Counted from the first letter of the stretch, positions 45,108 to 54,038 are shown. The stretch: DNA of 64,000 nt from Pseudomonas sp. GM79 (GCF_000282495.1 NZ_AKJE01000025.1:62001-126000), one strand, 5' to 3'. A program made the numbers and translations. The notes: generated by a model from the letters alone, not told the origin.

Positions 45108-45177
45108 GTGAGGTTGTAACAGCCTGAGTTGATTGAAGAATCGATTGAGCAACGATTTAGCCTCGTTATTTCACACA

Positions 45178-45212
45178 AAGCCCGCAGCCCGTCAGGACTG
45201 CGGGCTTTTTTG
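45178..45212 (+). terminator. Rho-independent terminator of aguBA
   Basis: GC-rich stem AAAGCCCGCAG/CTGCGGGCTTTTTTG with loop CCCGTCAGGA followed by a T-run, 70 bases after the aguA stop. Confidence 0.93.
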
Positions 45213-45352
45213 TATCCACTTGTCGACACTTCGAAAACATTGGCACAGCTCTTGTATCTTCGATGGCGCAACATGGGGAGGGAGAGAACTTCGATGTTCT
45301 GTCATAAACCTTGGATAAGTTAGCCGCTCACAAACCAGGAGAGAGCGCTGAG

Positions 45353-45565
45353 ATGAACGCCGAAATGAACGTCGTGAGCGAGCGGGCAATGCATCCCCTG
45401 GCAGTTAATAGCGAATCGCTCCAAGTCTTGGCGCAATGGTTGAAGTCCAATGGAACGCGTCAGATCAGAGAACCTGATCCGCGCCGGATGATGATCGAGC
45501 GCTACCCCGCTGGTTTATTCAGCGAGGCGGAACTGGAAGCACTGTGGGATGTGATGGAAGGATAA
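45353..45565 (+). CDS. Small hypothetical protein
   Basis: A 70-residue acidic protein (MNAEMNVVSERAMHPLAV...). The ATG at 45353 has AGGAGAGAG upstream; an ATG four codons later is an alternative. No motif is recognised. It lies between two good terminators (45178 and 45587), so it forms its own small transcription unit, which supports it as a real gene. Confidence 0.7.
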   Translation: MNAEMNVVSERAMHPLAVNSESLQVLAQWLKSNGTRQIREPDPRRMMIERYPAGLFSEAELEALWDVMEG

Positions 45566-45586
45566 GAAGAAAAACAACGGATTGAT

Positions 45587-45618
45587 AAAAGCGCTGCCGG
45601 GAAGGCGGCGCTTTTTTA
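45587..45618 (+). terminator. Rho-independent terminator
   Basis: Stem AAAAGCGCTGCC/GGCGGCGCTTTTTTA around GGGAA, with a T-run, 22 bases after the small hypothetical gene. Confidence 0.85.
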
Positions 45619-45652
45619 TGGGCGAAGGTTTTTATGATCAATGGAGATCAAA

Positions 45653-45741
45653 TGTGGGAGCGGGCTTGCTCGCGAAAGCGGTATGACGGTCAACGAAGAT
45701 GTTGGACATGATGGCCCCTTCGCGAGCGAGCCCGCTCCCAC
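45653..45741. repeat. REPIN-type palindrome, GTGGGAGCGGGCTTGCTCGCGA family
   Basis: Inverted REP units (one copy reads CGAGCGAGCCCGC) around a 40-base loop between the small hypothetical gene and the convergent siderophore receptor gene. Confidence 0.9.
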
Positions 45742-45791
45742 AGGTGATCGGTATAAACACAATATTTGTGCCCAAACCGGATCAGCAGTGG

Positions 45792-47885
45792 TTAGAAACT
45801 GTAAGTACCGGTCACGACCAGGCTCCGTGGTGCGCCCGGCTGGATCTGCGCCGCGCTGGTGGCTGACGAGTAATACTCGCGATCGGTGATGTTATTCAGC
45901 GCCGCCCGCAAATCCCAATCCTTGTGCCGGAACCCGGCCAACGCATCCCAACGGCCATAACCTGGCAACACGGTGGTGTTGAGGTTGTCGGCGTAGCGCT
46001 GACCCACCAGGGTCAAACCGGTTTCGGCGTACCAGCCCATTTCCGGTTTCCAGGTCAGGAACAGGCTGCCGTTGTGCTTGGCGACGTTGCTGATGCGTTT
46101 GCCTTCGAAGCCGTTGTTGTCCTTCTCGACTTTTGCGTCCTGCACGCCGACACCACCGCGCACGTACCAGTTGCTAGCGATCTTGCCGGTGCCGGTCAGC
46201 TCGATCCCGCGGGAGCGTTGCAGGCCGGTGAGCAAGGTCATGGTCGGATTGTTCGGGTCGCTGGTGCGACGGTTGGAGAGTTCCAGCTCGTAGATCGCCA
46301 GCGTAGTGCTCAGGCGATCGTCGAGCCAGTCGCTCTTCACGCCGATTTCCTTCTGCTTGGTCAGCTCGGGACTCAGATCGTTGCTGTTGCCGGCCGCGCC
46401 TGGCGTGATACCGATCAAGCCGCCACCGACCGGGGAAAAGGTCTTGGTCCAGGAGGCGTAGAAGGAGTGATTCTGCAGCGGCGTCCAGACCACGCCTACG
46501 CGCGGGCTGGTGCTGTGGCTGTCGCGATCTTCGGAAATGTCCCGCAGCTTGTTGGTCGATTCGATATCAAAGGTGTCGTAACGCAAACCGGCGAGAAGTT
46601 GCCATTGATCGTTCAGGCGCAGTTGATCCTGCACGTACACCGCACGGCTTTCGACTTCAGTGTGGGTGCTGCTCGATACCTGCATCCGCCCGGTATGGCG
46701 CAAGTCGCGATTCGGGTTGTACAGATCCAGTGCCGGTACCAGGGAGCTACCGCGCCCGGATGTCGCTGCGTTATACAACGTTGGATCGCGCCGTTGGCTG
46801 CCGATCTCGATACCGGTCAGCAAGCGATGCTCCAGGCCGAACGTGTCGAACCCGCCTTCCAGTTCGACGTTGTTATAGACGTTGCGGGTGGTCAGGTCCT
46901 GCTGCCAGTGCTGGCGCGTGACCTTGTTGGTCGCCGGGGTGTAGCCGGTCAGGTAGGTGTTGTCGAAATCGCTGTTGAGCTTGAATACACCCAGGGTATG
47001 GCGCAGCTGCCAGTTATCGCTGAGTTCATAGCTGAGTTTCGAGCGCAGGGATTGCGACTTGTCGTCGATGAAATCGTGCTCGCTGCCGTAGGTCGTATCC
47101 CTTCCTACGTCTGCCGGGCGCCCGTTGACACCGGGGATGCCGCGATCCGGCGTACGGTTGTAGCGGCTGTATTCGTACTGCACCAACCAGTTCAGGTCGG
47201 GCGTCAGTTGCCAGCTCATCGACGGCGCGAACAGTTGGCGATTGCCGCTGACGCCATCGCGAAAACTGTTCTGGTCCATGTTGCCCATGTTCAGACGCAG
47301 GCTGATGTTCTCGCTTGGATCGGTGCTGAGGTCGGCATACAGGCTGCGCAGATCATCGCTGCCGCCTTGGGCCTCAAGGGTCGAGCGACGACCGAACTCC
47401 GGCAGTTTGCTGACCCGGTTGACGATCCCGCCCTGGCTGCCACGGCCATACAAAACAGCGGCTGGGCCTTTGAGGACTTCGATGCGTTCGATGTTGTGCA
47501 AGTCGCGCACGTACTGGCTGTCATCACGGATGCCATCGAGGTAGAAGTCGTTGCTGGCGTCGAAACCACGGATGCGCAGGCTGTCGAAGCGGGTGTCGGC
47601 ACCGCTGCTGACGTTGGGCATGCCGCTCAGTGCCGTGCCCAGATCGTTGGTGCCGTAATCCACGACGTTCGCGGTTTTCACCGAATCGATGGCCTGCGGC
47701 ACGTAACGCACCGGTGTAGCCGTGCGGGTCGCAGTGCTGGTCTCCTTTACGCGTGGATCGTCAACTTGCGCTTCGGCGTTGATCGAAGTCTCGGGTAAAA
47801 CAGTCGTGGCGGCACAGGTAAAACCTGCAGACAGGAAAGCAGAGAGCCCAAGGGTGATGGGCGTAAGGCGGGAGGGGGCAGGCAT
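45792..47885 (-). CDS. TonB-dependent siderophore receptor
   Basis: A 697-residue outer-membrane receptor. A signal peptide (MPAPSRLTPITLGLSAFLSA) leads to the plug domain (VRYVPQAIDSV, FDSLRIRGFDASNDFYLDGIRDD, IEVLKGPAAVLYGRGSQGG) and a 22-strand barrel ending in Phe (VVTGTYSF). There is no N-terminal signalling (STN) domain, so it does not use a FecR/sigma system. The overall style is that of hydroxamate or catecholate xenosiderophore receptors (FhuA/Fiu-like). A Fur-box-like sequence lies 44 bases upstream, in line with iron control. Ligand unknown. Confidence 0.9.
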   Translation of the reverse strand: MPAPSRLTPITLGLSAFLSAGFTCAATTVLPETSINAEAQVDDPRVKETSTATRTATPVRYVPQAIDSVKTANVVDYGTNDLGTALSGMPNVSSGADTRFDSLRIRGFDASNDFYLDGIRDDSQYVRDLHNIERIEVLKGPAAVLYGRGSQGGIVNRVSKLPEFGRRSTLEAQGGSDDLRSLYADLSTDPSENISLRLNMGNMDQNSFRDGVSGNRQLFAPSMSWQLTPDLNWLVQYEYSRYNRTPDRGIPGVNGRPADVGRDTTYGSEHDFIDDKSQSLRSKLSYELSDNWQLRHTLGVFKLNSDFDNTYLTGYTPATNKVTRQHWQQDLTTRNVYNNVELEGGFDTFGLEHRLLTGIEIGSQRRDPTLYNAATSGRGSSLVPALDLYNPNRDLRHTGRMQVSSSTHTEVESRAVYVQDQLRLNDQWQLLAGLRYDTFDIESTNKLRDISEDRDSHSTSPRVGVVWTPLQNHSFYASWTKTFSPVGGGLIGITPGAAGNSNDLSPELTKQKEIGVKSDWLDDRLSTTLAIYELELSNRRTSDPNNPTMTLLTGLQRSRGIELTGTGKIASNWYVRGGVGVQDAKVEKDNNGFEGKRISNVAKHNGSLFLTWKPEMGWYAETGLTLVGQRYADNLNTTVLPGYGRWDALAGFRHKDWDLRAALNNITDREYYSSATSAAQIQPGAPRSLVVTGTYSF

Positions 47886-47928
47886 CTGAAGCGCATCCGG
47901 GAGGGTAGAGAAATTCGAGGGCGCGAAT

Positions 47929-47947
47929 GGTAATGCTTGCTATTTAC
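47929..47947 (-). promoter_or_regulatory. Fur-box-like site upstream of siderophore receptor
   Basis: Read on the reverse strand, GTAAATAGCAAGCATTACC agrees with the 19-bp Fur consensus GATAATGATAATCATTATC at 11 positions, including the CATTA half. It lies 44 bases upstream of the receptor ATG, at the expected promoter position. Confidence 0.55.
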
Positions 47948-48139
47948 TTTCGTTAACTATTCTTGAACGGCTGCCTTGTTTGATTGTTTCAAGTTATGTC
48001 GTGATTGGTACAAAGGTGCAACGGGGTCATTCGACCGATTCATGAAACAGACTGAAAGCCATTCCAGCGTTTTTCCGAAACTGTCTGGGGATTAATCTGC
48101 CGGCATTGAGTTTTCCTACTATGTTGCCGGAGTCTTCCC

Positions 48140-48811
48140 ATGATCCTTCACTACATTTACGACCCATTGTGCGGTTGGTGCTACGGCGCCAAACCCTTGG
48201 TGCAAGCCGCCCAAGCGGTGTTGCCTGTCATCGCCCACGGTGGCGGCATGATGACCGGCGCCAACCGCCAGACCGTCTCGCCACAACTGCGTAACTACGT
48301 GATGCCTCACGACCGACGCATCGCCGAGTACACCGACCAGCCGTTTGGAGAGGCGTATTTTGAGGGTTTGTTGCGCGATGAGACGGCAGTGTTCGATTCC
48401 GCGCCGCCGATTGCTGCCGTGCTGGCAGCCGAGCAGATCGCTGGCCGCGGGCTAGCATTGCTGGGGCGTTTGCAGACGGCTCATTACGTGGAAGGTCGAC
48501 GCATCGCTGATAACGCCGTGCTACTGGAACTCGCCACACAGACCGGCCTTGAACCCGAGGCGTTCCAACAGGCATTTAATGAAGCTGACACCGAGCGCCA
48601 TATCAAGGACAGCCGCGCACTCCTGGCCAAGCTCGGCGGTCAGGGTTTCCCGACCTTTGCGCTGGAGCAGGATGGCCAGTTCACCTTGGTCGACATCGGC
48701 CCTTGGCTCGGCAAGCCGCAAGCCTTCGCTCAATGGTTGAGCCAGTCATTGGCGGCAAAAGAGTCTTCATCCGCGTTTCAAGCCTGTGGCCCCGACGGCT
48801 GCGCCCATTGA
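48140..48811 (+). CDS. DsbA-family thioredoxin-fold protein
   Basis: A 223-residue cytoplasmic (no signal peptide) DsbA-like protein with active-site CGWC at residues 11-14 (YIYDPLCGWCYGAKPL) and cis-Pro loop GGQGFPTFAL. It ends with a second cysteine pair, CGPDGCAH, an unusual tail that could be redox-active or metal-binding. It belongs to the protein-disulfide isomerase/FrnE-like group acting on unknown substrates. The NTF2-like gene follows after 17 bases. Confidence 0.85.
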   Translation: MILHYIYDPLCGWCYGAKPLVQAAQAVLPVIAHGGGMMTGANRQTVSPQLRNYVMPHDRRIAEYTDQPFGEAYFEGLLRDETAVFDSAPPIAAVLAAEQIAGRGLALLGRLQTAHYVEGRRIADNAVLLELATQTGLEPEAFQQAFNEADTERHIKDSRALLAKLGGQGFPTFALEQDGQFTLVDIGPWLGKPQAFAQWLSQSLAAKESSSAFQACGPDGCAH

Positions 48812-48828
48812 ACTCACCTGGAGTCACC

Positions 48829-49224
48829 ATGGATAACCTGAGCCTGATTAAAAGCACCTACGAAGGCGCCAACTCCCAGGAGAATGCGCGCAATACCGCT
48901 GCGGCGCTGGCCGATGAAGCTCGCTGGACCGAAGCGGCGGGTTTTCCATACGCCGGCACCTACGTCGGTTTCGATGCCATCGTCGAAAACGTCTTCAAGC
49001 GTTTGGCCACTGAATGGGACGATTTTCAGTTCAAGGTCGAGCACTACGTCGCACAGGGCGACAAGGTGTTTGCCTATGGCAATTACAGTGGAGTCTACAA
49101 AGCCACCGGCCGCCCGATGAATGCCCGGGTCGCTCACTTGTGGACCCTGGCCGACGGCAAAGTCACGCATTTCGAACAATTCGTCGACAGCCACACCGTG
49201 CAATTGGCTATCGCTGACAAGTGA
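48829..49224 (+). CDS. SnoaL/NTF2-like fold protein
   Basis: A 131-residue small alpha+beta protein of the SnoaL-like/NTF2 superfamily: an N-terminal helix (LIKSTYEGANSQENA), a conserved TYVGFDAIVENVFKRL segment and ARVAHLWTLADGKVTHFEQFVD at the end. Family members are isomerases, ketosteroid-type enzymes or binding proteins. ATG 48829 follows GGAG. It is probably co-transcribed with the DsbA-like gene and ends at the terminator at 49341. Confidence 0.83.
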   Translation: MDNLSLIKSTYEGANSQENARNTAAALADEARWTEAAGFPYAGTYVGFDAIVENVFKRLATEWDDFQFKVEHYVAQGDKVFAYGNYSGVYKATGRPMNARVAHLWTLADGKVTHFEQFVDSHTVQLAIADK

Positions 49225-49340
49225 TTTCTTAGACGATTTTCGCCTATTCACAGACGATTCCTGAAATTGACACCTTATTAAGGGCGCAGATAGGATGCGC
49301 CCCACGCCTGTGGCTAACCGCCATGACTCACAAAACAATA

Positions 49341-49380
49341 AAAGGCCCGCCGCGAATTTTCGTGGGCGGGCCTTTTTGTT
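49341..49380 (+). terminator. Rho-independent terminator
   Basis: Stem AAAGGCCCGCC/GGCGGGCCTTTTTGTTTTT with loop region GCGAATTTTCGTG. It closes the DsbA-like/NTF2-like unit. Confidence 0.9.
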
Positions 49381-49461
49381 TTTGGGTGAAAAAAGAGCGC
49401 GATAGCGCCATTTCAGTGGTTCGACACACAGCGCGTATCAACCCGTAATAAGGAAAATAAC

Positions 49462-50748
49462 ATGTTGAACAAGCGAATCAGCCTGATCGCATTGGGGATG
49501 TTGAGCGCCACTCAGGCTATGGCTAACGACCAGGCCGAATCCAAGGGTTTTGTTGAAGACAGCAGCCTCAAAGTGCTGCTGCGCAACGCCTATATCAATC
49601 GTGACTACAAGGACGGCCGACAGGACAAAGCCGAGTGGGGCCAAGCGGCCATCGGTACTTTCTCGTCCGGCTTCACCCAAGGCACCGTCGGTGCCGGTGT
49701 GGATGCCTTCGGTCTGTACGCACTGCGTCTGGACGGCGGCAAAGGCCGCAGCGGCGCCGGTGGTATCGACTTTTTCAAACAGGGCGACAGCGGCAACGCG
49801 GCGGACGACCTGTCAAAGGGTGGCGCGGCCGTCAAGTTCCGTCTCTCCAGCACCACGCTGACCTATGGCGACCAGATGCCGGCCCTGCCGGTGCTGAACT
49901 ACGACAACTCGCGCCTGCTGCCAGAAAGCTACACCGGCACGTTGATCACCTCCAAGGAGATCAAAGGTCTGGAACTGAACGCCGGTCGCTTCACCGCCGA
50001 ATCGCGCAAAAGTGCTGAAGGCCGTGACAGCGGTGGCTTGAAGTCGATCAACGTGTTGGGCGGTAGTTACCAGTTCACCGAACAGTTCAAGGCTGCGCTG
50101 TACGCGTCCGACGTCGAAGATGTATTGAAGAAGCAGTACGTGAACGCCAACTACGTGTTCCCGATCGACAAGGATCAGTCCCTGACCCTGGACTTCAACG
50201 GCTACCGCACCAAGCTGGACGATTCCTACGTCCGCGAAAGCGGTGCTACCGGCGACGACAACAAGATCTGGAGCCTGGCAGCGACCTTCGCCACCGGCCC
50301 GCACTCGTTCACTCTCGCTCACCAACGCAGCACCGGCGACAGCAACCTGGGCTACGCCTACGGCGGCTACCAGAAGGATCAAGGTCGCGTCGGCGACGGT
50401 GGCAACACCATCTATCTGGCGAATTCCTACTGGTCCGACTTCAACGCCGAAGACGAACGCAGCTGGCAGTTGGGCTACGGTCTGGACTTCAGCGCTTTCG
50501 GCGTTCCTGGCCTGAGCTACAACTTTGCCTATGTGCGCGGTGACAACATCACCACCTCCACCAGCGAAGGCGGCACCGAGCGCGAGATCTTCAACCAGTT
50601 CAAGTACGTCGTGCAAAGTGGCCCGGCCAAAGACCTGAGCGTGAAGGTACGCAGCTCGATCCTGCGCGTGTCGCAGAAATCCAGCGAGTACAACGTCAGC
50701 GGCAACGAACTGCGCGTATTCGTGGATTACCCGATCAGCATCTTCTGA
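49462..50748 (+). CDS. OprD-family outer-membrane porin
   Basis: A 428-residue Pseudomonas porin with a signal peptide (MLNKRISLIALGMLSATQAM, cleaved before NDQAESKG), the OprD start SKGFVEDSSLKVLLRNAYIN and the ending YPISIF with terminal Phe. OprD/Opd channels take up basic amino acids, aromatic acids or small carboxylates; the subgroup cannot be decided. It is single and ends at a terminator. Confidence 0.92.
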   Translation: MLNKRISLIALGMLSATQAMANDQAESKGFVEDSSLKVLLRNAYINRDYKDGRQDKAEWGQAAIGTFSSGFTQGTVGAGVDAFGLYALRLDGGKGRSGAGGIDFFKQGDSGNAADDLSKGGAAVKFRLSSTTLTYGDQMPALPVLNYDNSRLLPESYTGTLITSKEIKGLELNAGRFTAESRKSAEGRDSGGLKSINVLGGSYQFTEQFKAALYASDVEDVLKKQYVNANYVFPIDKDQSLTLDFNGYRTKLDDSYVRESGATGDDNKIWSLAATFATGPHSFTLAHQRSTGDSNLGYAYGGYQKDQGRVGDGGNTIYLANSYWSDFNAEDERSWQLGYGLDFSAFGVPGLSYNFAYVRGDNITTSTSEGGTEREIFNQFKYVVQSGPAKDLSVKVRSSILRVSQKSSEYNVSGNELRVFVDYPISIF

Positions 50749-50773
50749 TGATCGACTGAGTTGTTCAGACTCG

Positions 50774-50804
50774 ATAAAGACCCCGACTGGTTCGGGGTTT
50801 TTTT
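50774..50804 (+). terminator. Rho-independent terminator of the OprD gene
   Basis: Stem AAAGACCCCGA/TCGGGGTTTTTTTC with loop CTGGT, 26 bases after the porin stop. Confidence 0.9.
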
Positions 50805-50979
50805 CGCCTCAGGACCGTAAGAAAATACGAAAAATGGCTGTTTTCGATCGCAGAAAGTCGAATTAAAGCAACTTCATACCGCGTTTCAATCAACGCTTGA
50901 TATGCCTGAAATTCTTTCTCATGGGCCGCAAATCCTGCACCTACTAGATTAAGCCGCTAAATGCAGTGGAGACCTAGTA

Positions 50980-51726
50980 ATGATCGTTTTGAACAGAGAA
51001 GTTGGCGAATCGCTACGGCGCGACAAATATGTCAACGTCCAGGGAGCCGACTTCAATCTCTTCGGTCATTTTTCCGACTTCGTCAGATTGACCAAAAGTT
51101 GGGAAAGCATGGAGCCGGACAGTTATTACGGCCAGGCCGATGCGGGCATGCGTTTCCGTCGTTACAGCGATTTCGAATACAACCCGGTCACCCGTGACTT
51201 GACGCAGCTGGAACACCGCGCCTACGTGCAATCGAAGGCCAACAACAGCTACGTCGGCGGACTGGAGCGGCACTTCCAGGATTTCTCCAACGAAGTCATC
51301 AATTCGCCGGTGATGCGCAGCCTCATCGATGCGGATTTCGAGGTGTACAAAAACGTATTGCCGCCAGAGTTGCACGACGAAATCTGGCAATGCCAGATCC
51401 ATCAGATCCGCATCGAAATCAAGCCAGGCAAGCAACTGGAAATTACCCCTGAAGGTATTCATTGCGACGGTTATCCGTTCAGCGGTGTGCATTTCTGGGG
51501 CCGCAACAATGTGGATGGGGCCGAGAGCCGTTTGTATTCGGCCCAAGAGGAACAACTGGCGGCGACGACTTATCTGGAAATCCTCGACACCACCTACTTC
51601 CTTGATCGCGACATGCGTCACTACGTGACACCGGCACGCAACACCCACGCTCACGAAATGGCCTATCGGCAGATTCTGGCCATTTCCTTCTCGCGGCCCG
51701 GGACCGCTTTCGACATTGTTCGCTGA
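50980..51726 (+). CDS. 2-oxoglutarate/Fe(II) dioxygenase, IDO-like (2OG-Fe_Oxy_2)
   Basis: A 248-residue protein of the family that includes the Bacillus L-isoleucine 4-dioxygenase, which hydroxylates free aliphatic amino acids. Iron ligands are H161 and D163 in GIHCDGYPFSGVHFWGRNN, with a distal His candidate H214 (MRHYVTPARN) and R230 (AYRQILAISF) for 2-oxoglutarate. ATG 50980 follows GGAGACCTAGTA. It is first of a four-gene unit with a GNAT and the AzlCD branched-chain amino acid exporter. This context suggests hydroxylation of an amino acid followed by export; substrate and regiochemistry are unknown. Confidence 0.85.
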   Translation: MIVLNREVGESLRRDKYVNVQGADFNLFGHFSDFVRLTKSWESMEPDSYYGQADAGMRFRRYSDFEYNPVTRDLTQLEHRAYVQSKANNSYVGGLERHFQDFSNEVINSPVMRSLIDADFEVYKNVLPPELHDEIWQCQIHQIRIEIKPGKQLEITPEGIHCDGYPFSGVHFWGRNNVDGAESRLYSAQEEQLAATTYLEILDTTYFLDRDMRHYVTPARNTHAHEMAYRQILAISFSRPGTAFDIVR

Positions 51727-51739
51727 ACAGCTAGACCCC

Positions 51740-52186
51740 ATGTTGCACATCGCTGAGTGCCCTGCACCGGTGATGCTGCAGCGCGCGACGGCCAGGGATG
51801 CCCAGCGCCTGGAGTGCTTCTTTCGGCAATTCGAAGAAGTGTCGTTCTGTGAATGGCAGGACGCCAAATGCCTGCGCGGTGTGTTGGTGCAAAAAACCAC
51901 TGCTGCGTTCCTCGCGCTCGATATCCGTGGCGAAGTAGTCGGCGCGGTGTTGGGCGGCATGCTCGGCAGCCGTGGCACCATCAATCACTTGGCGGTGAGC
52001 CCGGTGTATCGCAGCCAGGGCGTCGGTCAGCGCCTGGTGGAAGCGGCGTCGGCAGACATGAAACGGGTCGGTGTGCTGCGGATGTTCCTGTTCGTCGACG
52101 ATGCTAACCTTGCCGGCAAACGTTTTTGGAGTGCCCAGGGCTTTTGCGAGCCGCGTGGCGAAACTACCTTTGAGAGGGACCTATGA
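51740..52186 (+). CDS. GNAT-family N-acetyltransferase
   Basis: A 148-residue acetyltransferase with motif A in INHLAVSPVYRSQGVGQRLV and C-terminal GKRFWSAQGFCEPRG. ATG 51740 is preferred to an in-frame TTG at 51716 that would overlap the dioxygenase stop. It lies 13 bases after the dioxygenase and overlaps azlC (ATGA). In this operon it could acetylate the hydroxylated amino acid, as a detoxifying or committing step, but that is inference. Confidence 0.83.
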   Translation: MLHIAECPAPVMLQRATARDAQRLECFFRQFEEVSFCEWQDAKCLRGVLVQKTTAAFLALDIRGEVVGAVLGGMLGSRGTINHLAVSPVYRSQGVGQRLVEAASADMKRVGVLRMFLFVDDANLAGKRFWSAQGFCEPRGETTFERDL

Positions 52187-52899
52187 ATGAGACGTCCAGC
52201 AGCCAGCCGCTGATGGTCGAGCCCCAGCCCTCGCGCACGTTTGCTGAAGCCAGCCCGGTGATTGCGGGCTACTTCACAGTGTCGTTTGTGTTCGGTTTGA
52301 TGGCCGTCAATGCCGGATTGCCCGTGTGGCTGCCGGTCGCGATGTGCCTGTTCGTCTATGCCGGTGCCTCGCAGTTCGCCGCCCTGGCGCTGATCTCCAG
52401 CGGCGCGTCGCTGACCACCATCATCCTCACTACGTTTCTGATCAATGCGCGGCACATGCTGATGTCGGTCTACATGGCCAAGGCCTTGCAGGCGATGGGG
52501 CTCAGTCGTCTCGAGCGCTGGTGTTATGCCGGCGGGCTGACCGATGAATCGTTCGCCTTCCACAGCGTCAAACTGGGCAAGGGCACGCCGGTCAATGTGC
52601 GTTATCTGATTGGCTTCAATCTGTATTGCCACACGTCGTGGGTACTGGGTGGTTTGCTGGGAGCAATCTGCGCGCAGTACGCGGCGCACCTGATCAAATA
52701 TCAGCTCGACTATGCGCTGACCGCGATGATGCTCTACGTCCTGGTATCGCTGTGCAACACCCGCAATAAACTGATCGCCGCACTGGCCGCGGTCGCCTGC
52801 ATGGGTGTCCTGAGCCTGATCGGCAGCTCACCCTTCAACGTATTTATCGCCACATTCGTGGGCTGCGGGGTGGGTGTATGCCTGACCAAACGTTCCTGA
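52183..52899 (+). CDS. azlC: AzlC-family branched-chain amino acid exporter large subunit
   Basis: A 238-residue inner-membrane protein with a hydrophilic N-terminus of about 25 residues and about five to six spans. AzlC hallmarks are MCLFVYAGASQFAAL, TTFLINARHMLM and GLTDESFAF. With AzlD it forms an exporter of branched-chain amino acids and analogues (BrnFE-like). Its start overlaps the GNAT gene by 4 bases; its 3' end overlaps azlD by 22 bases. Confidence 0.93.
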   Translation: MNETSSSQPLMVEPQPSRTFAEASPVIAGYFTVSFVFGLMAVNAGLPVWLPVAMCLFVYAGASQFAALALISSGASLTTIILTTFLINARHMLMSVYMAKALQAMGLSRLERWCYAGGLTDESFAFHSVKLGKGTPVNVRYLIGFNLYCHTSWVLGGLLGAICAQYAAHLIKYQLDYALTAMMLYVLVSLCNTRNKLIAALAAVACMGVLSLIGSSPFNVFIATFVGCGVGVCLTKRS

Positions 52900-53195
52900 T
52901 TCTGGTCGTCGTGCTAATGATGGCCGTGACGTTCCTGCCGCGTGCGTTGCCGCTGCAAGTGAACACCGACCATTGGCCGCCCTTCGTCGCCAGGGCGCTG
53001 GAATACCTGCCGGTGGCGATCGTCGCTGCAATCAGCCTTACGCCGCTGTTGATCAAGGATCAGCAGGTGCAGCTCGATCGCCCGGAATTCTATGCAGCGA
53101 TTCCGACGTTGTTATGTGCGTATTTCAGCAAAAACCTCTTTCTCAGTGTGGCGGTTGGGACGGCTGCGTACATTGCGCTCGGGTCGTTCATGTAG
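52878..53195 (+). CDS. azlD: AzlD-family branched-chain amino acid exporter small subunit
   Basis: A 105-residue partner of AzlC with about four spans (FLILVVVLMMAVTFLPRALP, YLPVAIVAAISLTPLLI, YAAIPTLLCAYFSKNLFLSV). It is the last gene of the dioxygenase operon and its 3' end overlaps 84 bases of the convergent LysR gene. Confidence 0.93.
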   Translation: MPDQTFLILVVVLMMAVTFLPRALPLQVNTDHWPPFVARALEYLPVAIVAAISLTPLLIKDQQVQLDRPEFYAAIPTLLCAYFSKNLFLSVAVGTAAYIALGSFM

Positions 53196-54038
53196 CGACA
53201 GAGCGACCACGTCGTTCAAGGCCTGACCTGACAACTCGGGATTATTGACCGCCAACCGCACTTCGAGGGAGTCCTCGAAACCCGGGAAAATGGTCAGGCC
53301 GTTACGCAGCGCCGCTTCACGGGAAACCATGCCAAGGCCGTCCATTTGTGTGATCAACGACAGGGTCAGGGTCTCGCTGCAGGAATAGATCATTCGCTTG
53401 CCTGACTCGTAATGACCAAGGCCGGCGTCGAGAAAGCGCAAGAAGCTGTGGGAATACGGACAATCATCGGCAGGACGAACCTGAAACTTATTGCCGAGCA
53501 GCATCAGCGGATCGTTTTCCTGACCGCAATGGGCACCGACCACCTGCACCTGTACATGGGGCAGGGCAATGCTGGGTAACCCCGGTTGTTGCGGGCCGAT
53601 CAGCACGGCCAGGTCGAAATCCTCATTCTTCAACTTGCTGAGGTTTTCCATCGACTCGGCGTAGCTGAATTCCAGTTGATAATCAGGAAACACCTCAATG
53701 AGGCGCCCGATCATTCGCCGGTTGAAGTCGGCCGAGAGCGTGGTGTTAAGTGCAACCTTGAGCGTGCGTTGCCCAGGCACTTTGAGCGCGGCGACTTTTT
53801 CTTCCAGTAGCCGCGTGGCGACCAACACTTTGTCCATGTAGGGCGTGAGCTCCGTGCCCTGCGTTGTCAGAGTCAGCCCCTTGTTGGAGCGACGAAACAA
53901 CCGAAAACCGAACTGCTCTTCAACCTTGTTCAACTGCGCGGCCAATGCCTGCACGGTCAAACAGGAATGCTCTGCCGCTGCCGACAATGAGCCGGTCTGC
54001 ACAATGCGCATGAGGTTACGTAAGGTTCTGCTATCCAT
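53112..54038 (-). CDS. LysR-family transcriptional regulator
   Basis: A 308-residue LysR protein with helix-turn-helix in the first 60 residues (TGSLSAAAEHSCLTVQALAAQL) and a CysL/NAC-type effector domain. Its last 28 codons overlap azlD in antisense. A regulator placed convergently does not share a promoter with the operon, so control of azlCD is possible only in trans. The effector is unknown. Confidence 0.87.
   Translation of the reverse strand: MDSRTLRNLMRIVQTGSLSAAAEHSCLTVQALAAQLNKVEEQFGFRLFRRSNKGLTLTTQGTELTPYMDKVLVATRLLEEKVAALKVPGQRTLKVALNTTLSADFNRRMIGRLIEVFPDYQLEFSYAESMENLSKLKNEDFDLAVLIGPQQPGLPSIALPHVQVQVVGAHCGQENDPLMLLGNKFQVRPADDCPYSHSFLRFLDAGLGHYESGKRMIYSCSETLTLSLITQMDGLGMVSREAALRNGLTIFPGFEDSLEVRLAVNNPELSGQALNDVVALSLHERPERNVRSRPNRHTEKEVFAEIRT

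Noticed and set aside
45924..47798. A 624-codon open frame antisense to the siderophore receptor
   Set aside because: Long antisense frames arise in GC-rich genes from codon structure; the receptor on the other strand has all family motifs and this frame has none.
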